DNA of 64,000 nucleotides from Salipiger sp. H15. GTDB lineage: Bacteria; Pseudomonadota; Alphaproteobacteria; Rhodobacterales; Rhodobacteraceae. The translations under genes were made by a program, and so were the position numbers. Below the pieces are notes generated by a model that was given only the letters and a program-made list of their open reading frames with translations, was not told where the DNA came from and did not search any database. Positions 26,462-34,210 of the stretch are shown in pieces (the first letter of the stretch is position 1; the number at the start of each line of letters is the position of its first letter). The stretch covers positions 248,001-312,000 of the forward strand of contig NZ_CP123385.1 in the NCBI RefSeq assembly GCF_040409955.1, in the 5' to 3' direction.

Positions 26462-28239
26462 GTCCCGGCCCGGTGGAAGGCGTGGAATTTCGACTCGCGC
26501 CCGGTCAGCTCGGCGTAGCTGCCCTGTTCCAGCACCCGGCCCGCGCCGATCAGGTAGATCAGGTCGCACCCCCGCACCGAGCTCAGCCGGTGCGCCACGA
26601 TCACCACGGTTGTCCGGCCGCGCAGCCCCTGCACGGCGGCGGTCAGCTCGGCCTCGCTGATCGTGTCGAGCGCCGAGGTCGACTCGTCGAGCACCAGCAG
26701 CGCCGGGTCGCGAAAGACCGCCCGGGCGATGCCGATGCGCTGGCGCTGGCCGACCGAGAGGCTCTGGCCGCGCTCGCCAAGCGGCGTCTCGTAGCCCTCG
26801 GGCAGCTCGGCGATCAGCCCGTCCAGCCCGGCAAAGCTGCCGGCGCGGCGCAGCGCCTCCGCCGCATCGCCCGCGGGCGCGAAGCCGAAACGGATGTTGT
26901 CGCCGATCGTGCCCTCGATCATGCAGCTGTCCTGCGGCACATAGGCCACCGAGCGCCGCCAGCGCGCGAGATTGCCCGCCTCGATGCGGGTGCCGTCGAC
27001 GTAGAGCCCGCCGGTATCGGGGCGGATGAGCCCGGTCATCATGTCGAGGATGGTGCTCTTGCCCGCGCCGGTGGCGCCGACCAGCCCGACGATCTGCCCC
27101 GCCGGGACCCTCAGGTCGAGGTCCCGGATGAGCTGGCCCCGGCCGTCGGGATAATCGTAGCCGACCCCGCGCAGCTCCAGCGCCTCCCGGAGCGGCAGCC
27201 CCTCGCCCGGCAGCGCGTCCGACAGGCCCAGCCCCTCGACCGCGGCAAGGTCGGCGTGCAGCTCGTCCACCGCCGGAAGATCGCCGCGCAGCGCCGCGGC
27301 CGAGGCATAGATGCGTTGCAGCGCCGGAAAGAGCCGCGCCGCGGCAAAGGCGTAGAGCGCGACGACGGGCAGCGCGCTGCTGCCCTCGCCCTGTTCCACC
27401 AGCGTCCAGACCACCAGCAGGATCATCGTGCCGAAGGTCAGCACCTCGAGCACCGACTTCGGCACGTCGCGCAGCAGGTCGGCGGTGGTCGTCGCCTCGG
27501 CACGGCGGCGGAAGGCGCTCTCGAAGCGGTCGAGATAGCTCTGCTCCATGCCGTAGAGCTTGACCTCGCGCGAGCCCGCCAGCGCCTCGCTCAGAAGCCG
27601 CGCGGTCTCGCGCGTGGCGCGCATGCGCTCGGCGCCGACCCGGCGCATCGGCCCGCGCACCGCGGCGAAGATCGCGCCGTAGCCGAGCCCCAGCAGCAGC
27701 CCCATCGTCAGCGCCGCGCGCGGCTCGACCACCACCAGCATGATCGCCAGCGAGGCCGCGGTGCTGACCCCGGTGAGCAGGCGCACGGCGTTCATCATCA
27801 CCCCGTTCACCACCCGCTCGACCTCGGACTGGATGTTGCTCACCAGCTCCGCCGAGTGCCGCCGCAGCCGCGTGTCGAGCGGCGCGCGCATGTAGCGCGA
27901 CACCAGCCGCGAGGCGAGGCTCACGCTCTGGCCCCGCACGAAACCGCGCAGGAAGGTATGGCCCCAGATGCGGAAGAGGATGGCCGCGGTCAGCATCCCG
28001 AGCGAGCCGAGCGCCAGCAGCACCAGGAACCCCGTCTCGCCCTCGATGCCGAGCGCGCCGCGCAGCGCCGCGAGCCGCGGGTTCTCGAGCGCCGCCTGCG
28101 GGCGCGCCGCGACCATCAGGAAGGGCGCTATAGACAGCACCGCCGCCATGTCGGCGAGCCCCATGCCGATGCTGACGGCAAACACCCGCCAGAGCCGGCG
28201 GCGGGCGCGGCTGTCGAGCAGGAAGAGGATGCGATCCAT
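26458..28239 (-). CDS. ABC exporter half-transporter, PglK-like lipid-linked oligosaccharide flippase
   Basis: A 593-residue protein with a six-helix exporter domain (about 15-310) fused to an ATPase (about 355-590). The N terminus (FLLDSRARRRLWRVF, then VLSIAPFLMVAARP) and the helix-2/3 region LRGFVRGQSVSLASRLVSRY resemble PglK, which flips lipid-linked oligosaccharides, more than peptide or drug exporters. No peptidase domain is present. ATPase motifs: Walker A GATGAGKST, Q-loop VPQDSCMIEGTI, signature LSVGQRQRIGIA, Walker B LLVLDESTSALD, H-loop IVAHRLS. It is first in the operon with the glycosyltransferase and radical SAM genes. Cargo assignment is an inference from similarity and neighbours. 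Confidence 0.88.
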   Translation of the reverse strand: MDRILFLLDSRARRRLWRVFAVSIGMGLADMAAVLSIAPFLMVAARPQAALENPRLAALRGALGIEGETGFLVLLALGSLGMLTAAILFRIWGHTFLRGFVRGQSVSLASRLVSRYMRAPLDTRLRRHSAELVSNIQSEVERVVNGVMMNAVRLLTGVSTAASLAIMLVVVEPRAALTMGLLLGLGYGAIFAAVRGPMRRVGAERMRATRETARLLSEALAGSREVKLYGMEQSYLDRFESAFRRRAEATTTADLLRDVPKSVLEVLTFGTMILLVVWTLVEQGEGSSALPVVALYAFAAARLFPALQRIYASAAALRGDLPAVDELHADLAAVEGLGLSDALPGEGLPLREALELRGVGYDYPDGRGQLIRDLDLRVPAGQIVGLVGATGAGKSTILDMMTGLIRPDTGGLYVDGTRIEAGNLARWRRSVAYVPQDSCMIEGTIGDNIRFGFAPAGDAAEALRRAGSFAGLDGLIAELPEGYETPLGERGQSLSVGQRQRIGIARAVFRDPALLVLDESTSALDTISEAELTAAVQGLRGRTTVVIVAHRLSSVRGCDLIYLIGAGRVLEQGSYAELTGRESKFHAFHRAGT

Positions 28240-28515
28240 CGTGCCGCCCAAGACAATCTCCCATGGGCTTCGCGGTCGAAATGCATGTTGCCGCCTTGCG
28301 GGACCGGAAGGCCCGGCGCGGGGCGGATGAAATATGTCGTCTGGAAATCGAGACCTCAGGATCGCCGATCCGGGCCGGAGAGCAAGGCTTTCCTCCGCCG
28401 GTGCCGGACCGTGCCCGGTCGCGCGGCGGAATCCCGCCGGTGCGCCCCGGGGGCGCCGCCCGGCCGTGCAGCAGGGCGGCTTGCCCCGTGCCGGGCGGCG
28501 GATAAGCTCGCCGCG

Positions 28516-29541
28516 ATGACACAGCCTGACTTCGGCCCCATGGCCGACCCTTCGGATCGCGCCGCGGTGGTGTGCCTGACGCTGGGCGACGGCGGGACCC
28601 GGGCGCAGGCGCTCGGCCTTGCCGAGGCGCTGGCCCGCCGCTTCGACGCGCTCCTCGAGGAGCGGCGCTTCGCCTTCCGCCGCTGGTCGCGGCGGCTCTC
28701 GGCCCGGGCCTGGCACGGCGCGGCTCGGGTGGTTCCCGGCTGGCCCGAACTCGGGCTGGCGGAGGGCGCGCGGGTCATGGCGCCGCTGCCCACGGGCGGA
28801 CCCGCCATCGTGCTCGGCGCGGGACGCCACGCCGCGCCGCTGGTCGCGGCGCTCTCGCGCCGGACCGCCGCGGCGGCGGTGATGATCCTCGACCCGGAAC
28901 TGCCGCACGCGCTGTTCGACGCGGTGATCCTGCCCGCGCATGACGGCGTGACGGGCCCTTCGGTGCTGACCACGCTCGGCTCGCTCGGGCGGGTCACGCA
29001 GGAAAACATCACCGAGGCGGCGGGTGTGCAGGCGGCCCGCTTCGCCCATCTTCCCGGCCCGCGCCTCGCGGTGCTGCTCGGCGGCCCGGCGCGCGAGTTC
29101 ACCTGGACCGGCGCCGACACCGGGCGCCTTGTGGCAAGCCTCGCGGCGGTGCAGGGCGCGGGCTGGTCGCTGCTCGTCACCCCCTCGCCGCGCAGCGATC
29201 CGGCGGTCATCGCGCAGCTGCGCGCGGCGCTGTCCGCGTCGGGCTGCTGGATCTGGGACGGGCAAGGCACGAACCCCTACCCGGCCCTGCTCGGCCTTGC
29301 CGACGCGGTGCTGGTGACCGAAGATTCGGTCAACATGGTCTCGGAGGCCGCCACCAGCGGCCTGCCGGTGCACGCCTTCCGGCTGACCGGGCGCGTGGCG
29401 AAGATGGACCGGTTCTACCAGGCGATCGAGGCGCAGGGCGCAGTGCGCGGCTTCCAGGGCACGATCGGGCGCTGGAGCTACCCGCCGCTCGACGAGACCG
29501 CCCGCATCGCCGCGATCCTCGGCAGCCGCCACCTGCGCTGA
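28516..29541 (+). CDS. ELM1/DUF1022 family protein (GT-B-like)
   Basis: A 341-residue protein starting MTQPDFGPMADPSDRAAVVC. Family features are LGDGGTRAQALGLAEALA, ARLAVLLGGP-type strand (RLAVLLGGPAREFTW), and the C-terminal VTEDSVNMVSEAATSGLPVH. Plant homologues (ELM1) act in mitochondrial fission. Bacterial members are of unknown function but look like GT-B glycosyltransferases. It is divergent from the flippase operon, with 276 bases between starts, so it may belong to the same surface glycan system. Confidence 0.85.
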   Translation: MTQPDFGPMADPSDRAAVVCLTLGDGGTRAQALGLAEALARRFDALLEERRFAFRRWSRRLSARAWHGAARVVPGWPELGLAEGARVMAPLPTGGPAIVLGAGRHAAPLVAALSRRTAAAAVMILDPELPHALFDAVILPAHDGVTGPSVLTTLGSLGRVTQENITEAAGVQAARFAHLPGPRLAVLLGGPAREFTWTGADTGRLVASLAAVQGAGWSLLVTPSPRSDPAVIAQLRAALSASGCWIWDGQGTNPYPALLGLADAVLVTEDSVNMVSEAATSGLPVHAFRLTGRVAKMDRFYQAIEAQGAVRGFQGTIGRWSYPPLDETARIAAILGSRHLR

Positions 29542-29611
29542 GCGCCCCGCCGCGGGCGGCGTTTTCAAATAGTCTCACAACAATTCGCCGCCACGCTTGC
29601 GCCATTCCCCG

Positions 29612-29693
29612 GGCCGCGACGCGGCCGTGTCACCCCCAAGGCCGAAACGCGGCCATCCCACCCCCAGGCCGCGAAGCGGCCGTCCCACCTCAA
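29612..29693 (+). repeat. Three tandem 27-base repeats, each with an internal inverted repeat
   Basis: Copies at 29612-29638, 29640-29666 and 29667-29693 share the pattern GGCCGcgAcGCGGCCgtccCA followed by a C-rich tail. Each unit could form a small GGCCG/CGGCC hairpin. They fill the noncoding gap between the ELM1 gene and the BCCT transporter, about 100-180 bases before the latter's start. Confidence 0.7.
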
Positions 29694-29791
29694 GGCGCCC
29701 CGCAGGGCAGCCCGTTCCCGAACGCGCCGGCCCCCATGGCCCGGCCGAAGGCCCCCCTGTGCCGCGCGCCCCTCCCCGAGGAGACCGCCCC

Positions 29792-31387
29792 ATGCCCGCA
29801 GAGACCCGGACCGCGCAATTGCAGCTGAGGACGGTGCCCCAAGGCTTCTACCGCGGGTTCAACCCGGCCGTGTCGATCACCGCCAAGGCGCTCATCGTCG
29901 CGCTCATGCTGCTGATCCTGCTGGCGCCGGGACCGGCCACGGGCGAGCTGCAGGCGCTGAAGGACCTGGTGCTCACCCGCTTTGCCGGCTGGTACATCTA
30001 CCTGCTGGCGGGCTTCGTGCTCTTCAACCTCGTGGTGATCTGCCTGCCGGTCTCGGGACGGCTGCGGCTCGGCCCGCCGGGCGCGCGGCCCGAGATCGGC
30101 ACCTTCTCGTGGCTGGCGATGATGTTCTGCGCGGGGATCGGCATCGGCATCCTCGTCTTTTCCGTGAGCGAGCCGGTGTCCGACTTCCTCGCCAATCCCG
30201 ACATCCTCGCCGGTGAGCTGCCCGCCGCCCGGCCCGAGACGCTGACCTCCGCCATGCGCTTCGTGTTTTTCCACTGGGGGCTCTCGGCCTGGAGCAGCTA
30301 CGTCATCGTCGGGCTGGCGCTCGGGCTCGCCTGCCACCGCAACGGCCACCCGCTCACCATGCGCTCGGCGCTCGAGCCGCTGGTCGGCAAGCGGCTCGAG
30401 GGGCGGCTCGGCGACGTGATCGACGTGCTGGCCATCCTCGCGACGGTCTCGGGCATCGCGACCACGATCGTGCTCGGGCTCGAACACATCTGCTCGGGCC
30501 TCTCGGAGCTGACCGGCAGCGCGTTCTTCGCCGACCAGGCCGGCAACCCGCCGCTGGTCGCGCTGCTGACCGCGCTGGTCCTCGCCCTCGCCGCGACCAT
30601 CGCCTCGATCTGCTCGGGGATGGAGCGCGGGGTGAAATGGACCTCGCATTGCGGCATCGCGCTGGCCTTCGTGGTGCTGGCGGTCTTCGTGGTCTGCGGC
30701 GGCGGCACCGGGGTGATCCGCGTCTTCGCCGAGAGCCTCTGGCACTACGCCGCAACGCTGCCGCGCCAGATGGTGACGCTCTACGACCCGGTCGCCGAGC
30801 GCGCCGAGCACCTCTGGCAGGGCGACTGGACGATCTTCTACTGGGCATGGTGGATCGCCTTCGCCCCCTTCGTCGGGCTCTTCCTCGTGCGCATCTCGAG
30901 GGGGCGGACGGTGCGCGAGTTCATCCTCGGCGCGATGCTCGGCCCGTCGCTCATGTGCTTTGCCTGGTTCTCGGGCACCGGCGGCTCGGCGCTGCTGATG
31001 GAGATCGACGGCCGCGCCGGCGGCACGATCCTCGGGGCCGAGCACGCCTACCGGCTGGTCGCGGCGGTGAACGTGATGCTGGGGCCGACCGGGGCGGCGC
31101 TGATGACCGGCGTTCTGACCCTGCTCTTCGTGGTGCTGATCATGGCCTCCTCGACCGCCGCGATCATCGCCATCAAGTCGATCGGCGCGGCGGGCAGCCC
31201 GCTGGGCGAGACGCCGCTGCACTCGATGCTCTGGGCCGTGGCGATCGCCGCGCTGACCGGGGCGATCATTGCTGCGGGCGGGATCGGGGCAATCCGCGAC
31301 GCCATGCTGGTGATGACGCTGCCCTTCTCGCTGGTGCTGGCGGCGATGTTCCTCGCGGTGCTCCGGCAGCTGCTGCGCGGGGCCTGA
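29792..31387 (+). CDS. BCCT family transporter (betaine/carnitine/choline type)
   Basis: A 531-residue carrier with twelve predicted helices. The family hallmark in helix 8 is clear: DWTIFYWAWWIAFAPFVGLF followed by ARISRG-like LVRISRGRTVREF. MFCAGIGIGILVFSVSEP is the helix-3 glycine-rich segment; the sodium-independent MGxGxGxG form is not seen. It imports quaternary ammonium or related compounds using ion gradients. Both termini are short, unlike osmosensing BetP, so a nutrient role is more likely than osmosensing. The ATG at 29792 with GAGGAGA upstream was chosen; the in-frame codons before it are repeat DNA. Confidence 0.93.
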   Translation: MPAETRTAQLQLRTVPQGFYRGFNPAVSITAKALIVALMLLILLAPGPATGELQALKDLVLTRFAGWYIYLLAGFVLFNLVVICLPVSGRLRLGPPGARPEIGTFSWLAMMFCAGIGIGILVFSVSEPVSDFLANPDILAGELPAARPETLTSAMRFVFFHWGLSAWSSYVIVGLALGLACHRNGHPLTMRSALEPLVGKRLEGRLGDVIDVLAILATVSGIATTIVLGLEHICSGLSELTGSAFFADQAGNPPLVALLTALVLALAATIASICSGMERGVKWTSHCGIALAFVVLAVFVVCGGGTGVIRVFAESLWHYAATLPRQMVTLYDPVAERAEHLWQGDWTIFYWAWWIAFAPFVGLFLVRISRGRTVREFILGAMLGPSLMCFAWFSGTGGSALLMEIDGRAGGTILGAEHAYRLVAAVNVMLGPTGAALMTGVLTLLFVVLIMASSTAAIIAIKSIGAAGSPLGETPLHSMLWAVAIAALTGAIIAAGGIGAIRDAMLVMTLPFSLVLAAMFLAVLRQLLRGA

Positions 31388-31452
31388 GCCCCGACGATAC
31401 CCGGCCTCTGCGGAGTGACTTCGCGGCACATCCCCTCCCGGCACCTTGAAAA

Positions 31453-31487
31453 TGACCGGCGGTCACAATATTCCTGACCGCTGGTCA
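31453..31487. promoter_or_regulatory. Twin palindromic operators (TetR-like) overlapping a likely promoter
   Basis: TGACCGGCGGTCA (31453-31465) and TGACCGCTGGTCA (31475-31487) are near-identical palindromes 22 bases apart centre to centre, i.e. two helical turns. Together they form a larger inverted repeat whose arms extend outward through AAAT/ATTT. A possible -35 TTGAAA (31446-31451) and -10 TATTCC (31469-31474), spaced 17, sit within them. They lie about 260 bases before the glucose dehydrogenase start. No matching regulator gene is adjacent. Confidence 0.65.
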
Positions 31488-31749
31488 TTTTCGGACAGCG
31501 CCACCTCTCTCGAAGCCGCAGACGGGGTCGCACGCGCTCCGACAAGCAGAAGGCTGGCCGAGGGGTGCAGGACACAACCGTCACGCAAGGCAGGACCGCG
31601 CGCCGCGAAACGCGCGCCGATCCCGCTTGCCGAGGGGGCTCGCCCCGTTGGCCCGGCGCCGCGTCCGCTCCCTTGCGGGCAGCGCCATCCGTCCGTTCCG
31701 CGCGCGCCGGCGCGCTCTTCCTCATCCTTGAAACCATGGGAGAATCCCT

Positions 31750-34155
31750 GTGACCGAGGTCGCAAAACGCCCCCGTCCGTCCGCCCTGCTCTGGGCCTTC
31801 GGACTTCTTCTCGCCGTCGTCGGGCTCGTGCTTGCCGCCGGCGGCATCTACCTCATCAGCCTTGGCGGGTCGTGGTACTACGGTATCGCGGGCCTGCTCA
31901 TGCTCGTCTCCGCCGTCCTGACCTTCCGGGGCCGGGCCGCGGGGCTCACGCTCTTCCTCGCGCTCTTCGCGGGCACCGTGGTCTGGTCGTTCTGGGAGGC
32001 CGGGCTTGACTTCTGGGCCCTGGTGCCGCGCCTCGTCGCGCCGGTCTTCATGGCGGCGCTGGCGCTGCTGCTGCTGCCCGCCGCCCGTCGCCACGAAGGC
32101 AAGCCCGCCTGCGCCCTCGGCCTGCGGCTCGGCGGCCTTGGCATGCTGGCCGTCTTCGCCGGCTTCCTCGGCCTGATGTTCGTGCCGCACAACGTGGTGC
32201 AGAACGACCTGCCGATCGTGCCGGGCGAGGTTTCGGCCGCGACCGAGACCTCCGGCGAGAGCTGGCTCTCCTGGGGTAAGACCACCGAGGGCACGCGCTT
32301 CTCGACCGCCGGGCAGATCACCCCGGAGAACGTTGGCGAGCTCGAGGTCGCCTGGACCGCGCACACCGGCTTCGTCGCCGACCAGAGCAAGGATCTGCAG
32401 GACCAGAACACCCCGCTCTACGTCGACGGCACGCTCTACCAGTGCGCCGCCGCCTCGCAGGTCACCGCGCTTGACGGCACCACCGGCGAGATCAAGTGGC
32501 AGTTCGACCCCGAGGGCGCCTCGCCGCTGTGGAAGCGCTGCCGGACCATGGGCTATTACGAGCCGCCCGCCGGCGACGACTGCGGCCCGCGCATCGTGAT
32601 GACCACCACCGACATGCGCCTCATCTCGCTCAAGGCCGAGACCGGCGAGGTGTGCGAGAGCTTCGGCGAGGGCGGCACGGTCGACCTTGCCGAGGGGATG
32701 ACCCAGCTGACGCCGCAGAGCGATCTCGACGGCGCCGCCGAGGTCTCGCCGCTGCCGGGCTTCCTCGCCCAGACCACCGGGCCGTTCATCGGCCGGGGCA
32801 AGATCGTGCTCGGCGGCTGGGTCGCCGACAACATCAGCCGCGGCGAGCCCTCGGGCGTCGTGCGCGCCTTCAACGCGCTCACCGGCGAGCTCGAATGGGC
32901 CTGGGACCTCGGCAATCCCGAGATCACCAAGCTGCCGCCGGAAGGCGAAGGCTACACCAAGGGCACGCCCAACGTCTGGAGCGGCATCGCCATCGACGAG
33001 GAACTGGGCATGGTCTACCTGCCCATGGGCAACGCCACGCCGGACTACTACGGCGGCGCGCGGCGCGACATCGACGACGAGTATGGCGCGGCGCTGGTGG
33101 CGCTCAACCTCGACGACGGCCGCGAAGCCTGGCACTTCAGCACCGTGCACCATGACATCTGGGACTACGACCTGCCGGCGCAGCCCGCGCTCGCGGACAT
33201 CCCCGACGGCAAGGGCGGCACCGACAAGGCGATCATCCAGGTCACCAAGCGCGGCCAGATCTTCGTGCTCGACCGGCGCACCGGCACGCCGCTGAAGAAG
33301 GTCGTCGAGAAACCCGTGCCCGCCTCGGACGGCAAGATCGAGGGCGAGTACTACTCGGAGACCCAGCCCTATTCGGTCGAGATGCCCACCATCGCGGCGG
33401 ATCACCTGACCGAGGCCTCGATGTGGGGCGCGACGCCGATCGACCAGATGCTCTGCCGCATCATGTTCAGGAGCTACCGCTACGAGGGCGAGTTCACCAC
33501 GCAGTCGACCGACAAGACGCTGATGAACCCGGGCAACGGCGGCGGCTTCAACTGGGCCTCGGTCTCCTACGACCAGACGCGCAACCGCATGATGGTCGTC
33601 GACATGCGCATGCCCACGGTGAACTGGCTGATCCCGCGCGACGAGTACGGCGACACCAGCGAGCTGGTGATGAACTCGCACGGCCGCTCGCCGCAGTTCG
33701 GCCTGCCCTACGGCCACGACCTGCACAACTTCATGTCGCCGCTCGGCGTGCCCTGCATCACCCCGCCCTGGGGCATGGTCTCGGCCATCGACCTCGCGAC
33801 CGGGCAGATCGCCTGGCAGCAGCCGGCGGGCACCTCCGAGGACACGCCGCTCGGCACCCTCGGCAAGAGCCCCCTCAAGGCGCAGATCGGCATGCCGGGC
33901 ATGGCGGGCCTCGTCTCGACCAAGTCGGGCCTGTCGTTCCACTCGGGCACCCAGGACTACTACCTGCGCGCCTATGACACCGAGACCGGTGACATCCTGT
34001 GGAAGGGCCGCCTGCCCTCGGGCTCGCAGGCCGCGCCGATGACCTACATCGGCAAGGACGGCCGGCAGTACGTGGTGCTGACCGCCGGGGGCGCGCGGTA
34101 CAACCCGTTCGACCAGTCGGACTGGATCATCGCCTACGCCCTGCCGAAGAAGTGA
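31750..34155 (+). CDS. gcd: Membrane-bound PQQ-dependent glucose dehydrogenase (quinoprotein)
   Basis: An 801-residue quinoprotein. Residues 1-145 hold about five membrane helices, the ubiquinone-linked anchor. The periplasmic remainder is the eight-bladed PQQ propeller with tryptophan-docking repeats (ALDGTTGEIKWQFD, AFNALTGELEWAWDLG, AIDLATGQIAWQQPAG, AYDTETGDILWKG). NTPLYVDGTLYQCAA, GTPNVWSGIAIDEELGMVYL and HHDIWDYDLPAQPAL match Gcd. It oxidises glucose and other aldoses to lactones in the periplasm and reduces ubiquinone. Start is a GTG at 31750 with GGGAGA seven bases upstream. Its leader (31500-31749) is long and untranslated. No pqq biosynthesis genes are in the window. Confidence 0.92.
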   Translation: MTEVAKRPRPSALLWAFGLLLAVVGLVLAAGGIYLISLGGSWYYGIAGLLMLVSAVLTFRGRAAGLTLFLALFAGTVVWSFWEAGLDFWALVPRLVAPVFMAALALLLLPAARRHEGKPACALGLRLGGLGMLAVFAGFLGLMFVPHNVVQNDLPIVPGEVSAATETSGESWLSWGKTTEGTRFSTAGQITPENVGELEVAWTAHTGFVADQSKDLQDQNTPLYVDGTLYQCAAASQVTALDGTTGEIKWQFDPEGASPLWKRCRTMGYYEPPAGDDCGPRIVMTTTDMRLISLKAETGEVCESFGEGGTVDLAEGMTQLTPQSDLDGAAEVSPLPGFLAQTTGPFIGRGKIVLGGWVADNISRGEPSGVVRAFNALTGELEWAWDLGNPEITKLPPEGEGYTKGTPNVWSGIAIDEELGMVYLPMGNATPDYYGGARRDIDDEYGAALVALNLDDGREAWHFSTVHHDIWDYDLPAQPALADIPDGKGGTDKAIIQVTKRGQIFVLDRRTGTPLKKVVEKPVPASDGKIEGEYYSETQPYSVEMPTIAADHLTEASMWGATPIDQMLCRIMFRSYRYEGEFTTQSTDKTLMNPGNGGGFNWASVSYDQTRNRMMVVDMRMPTVNWLIPRDEYGDTSELVMNSHGRSPQFGLPYGHDLHNFMSPLGVPCITPPWGMVSAIDLATGQIAWQQPAGTSEDTPLGTLGKSPLKAQIGMPGMAGLVSTKSGLSFHSGTQDYYLRAYDTETGDILWKGRLPSGSQAAPMTYIGKDGRQYVVLTAGGARYNPFDQSDWIIAYALPKK

Positions 34156-34162
34156 GACAACG

Positions 34163-34191
34163 ACCCCCGCGCCACCCGGCGCGGGGGTTTT
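34163..34191 (+). terminator. Rho-independent terminator after the glucose dehydrogenase
   Basis: CCCCCGCGCC pairs with GGCGCGGGGG around ACCC, with an outer A-T pair and a TTTT tail. It also separates the gene from the convergent TctA gene. Confidence 0.85.
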
Positions 34192-34210
34192 CGCATGGGC
34201 TGTGGCGCTC

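Noticed and set aside
26473..28515. Long plus-strand extension before the ELM1-family gene
   Set aside because: It is antisense to the flippase; the ELM1 family N terminus matches the ATG at 28516.
26462..28522. Upstream extension of the glycosyltransferase frame to over 1000 codons
   Set aside because: The extension overlaps the ABC flippase in another frame; the flippase has complete motifs and the glycosyltransferase starts at an ATGA overlap.
29612..29693. CRISPR-like array
   Set aside because: Units are directly adjacent with no spacers and there are no cas genes.
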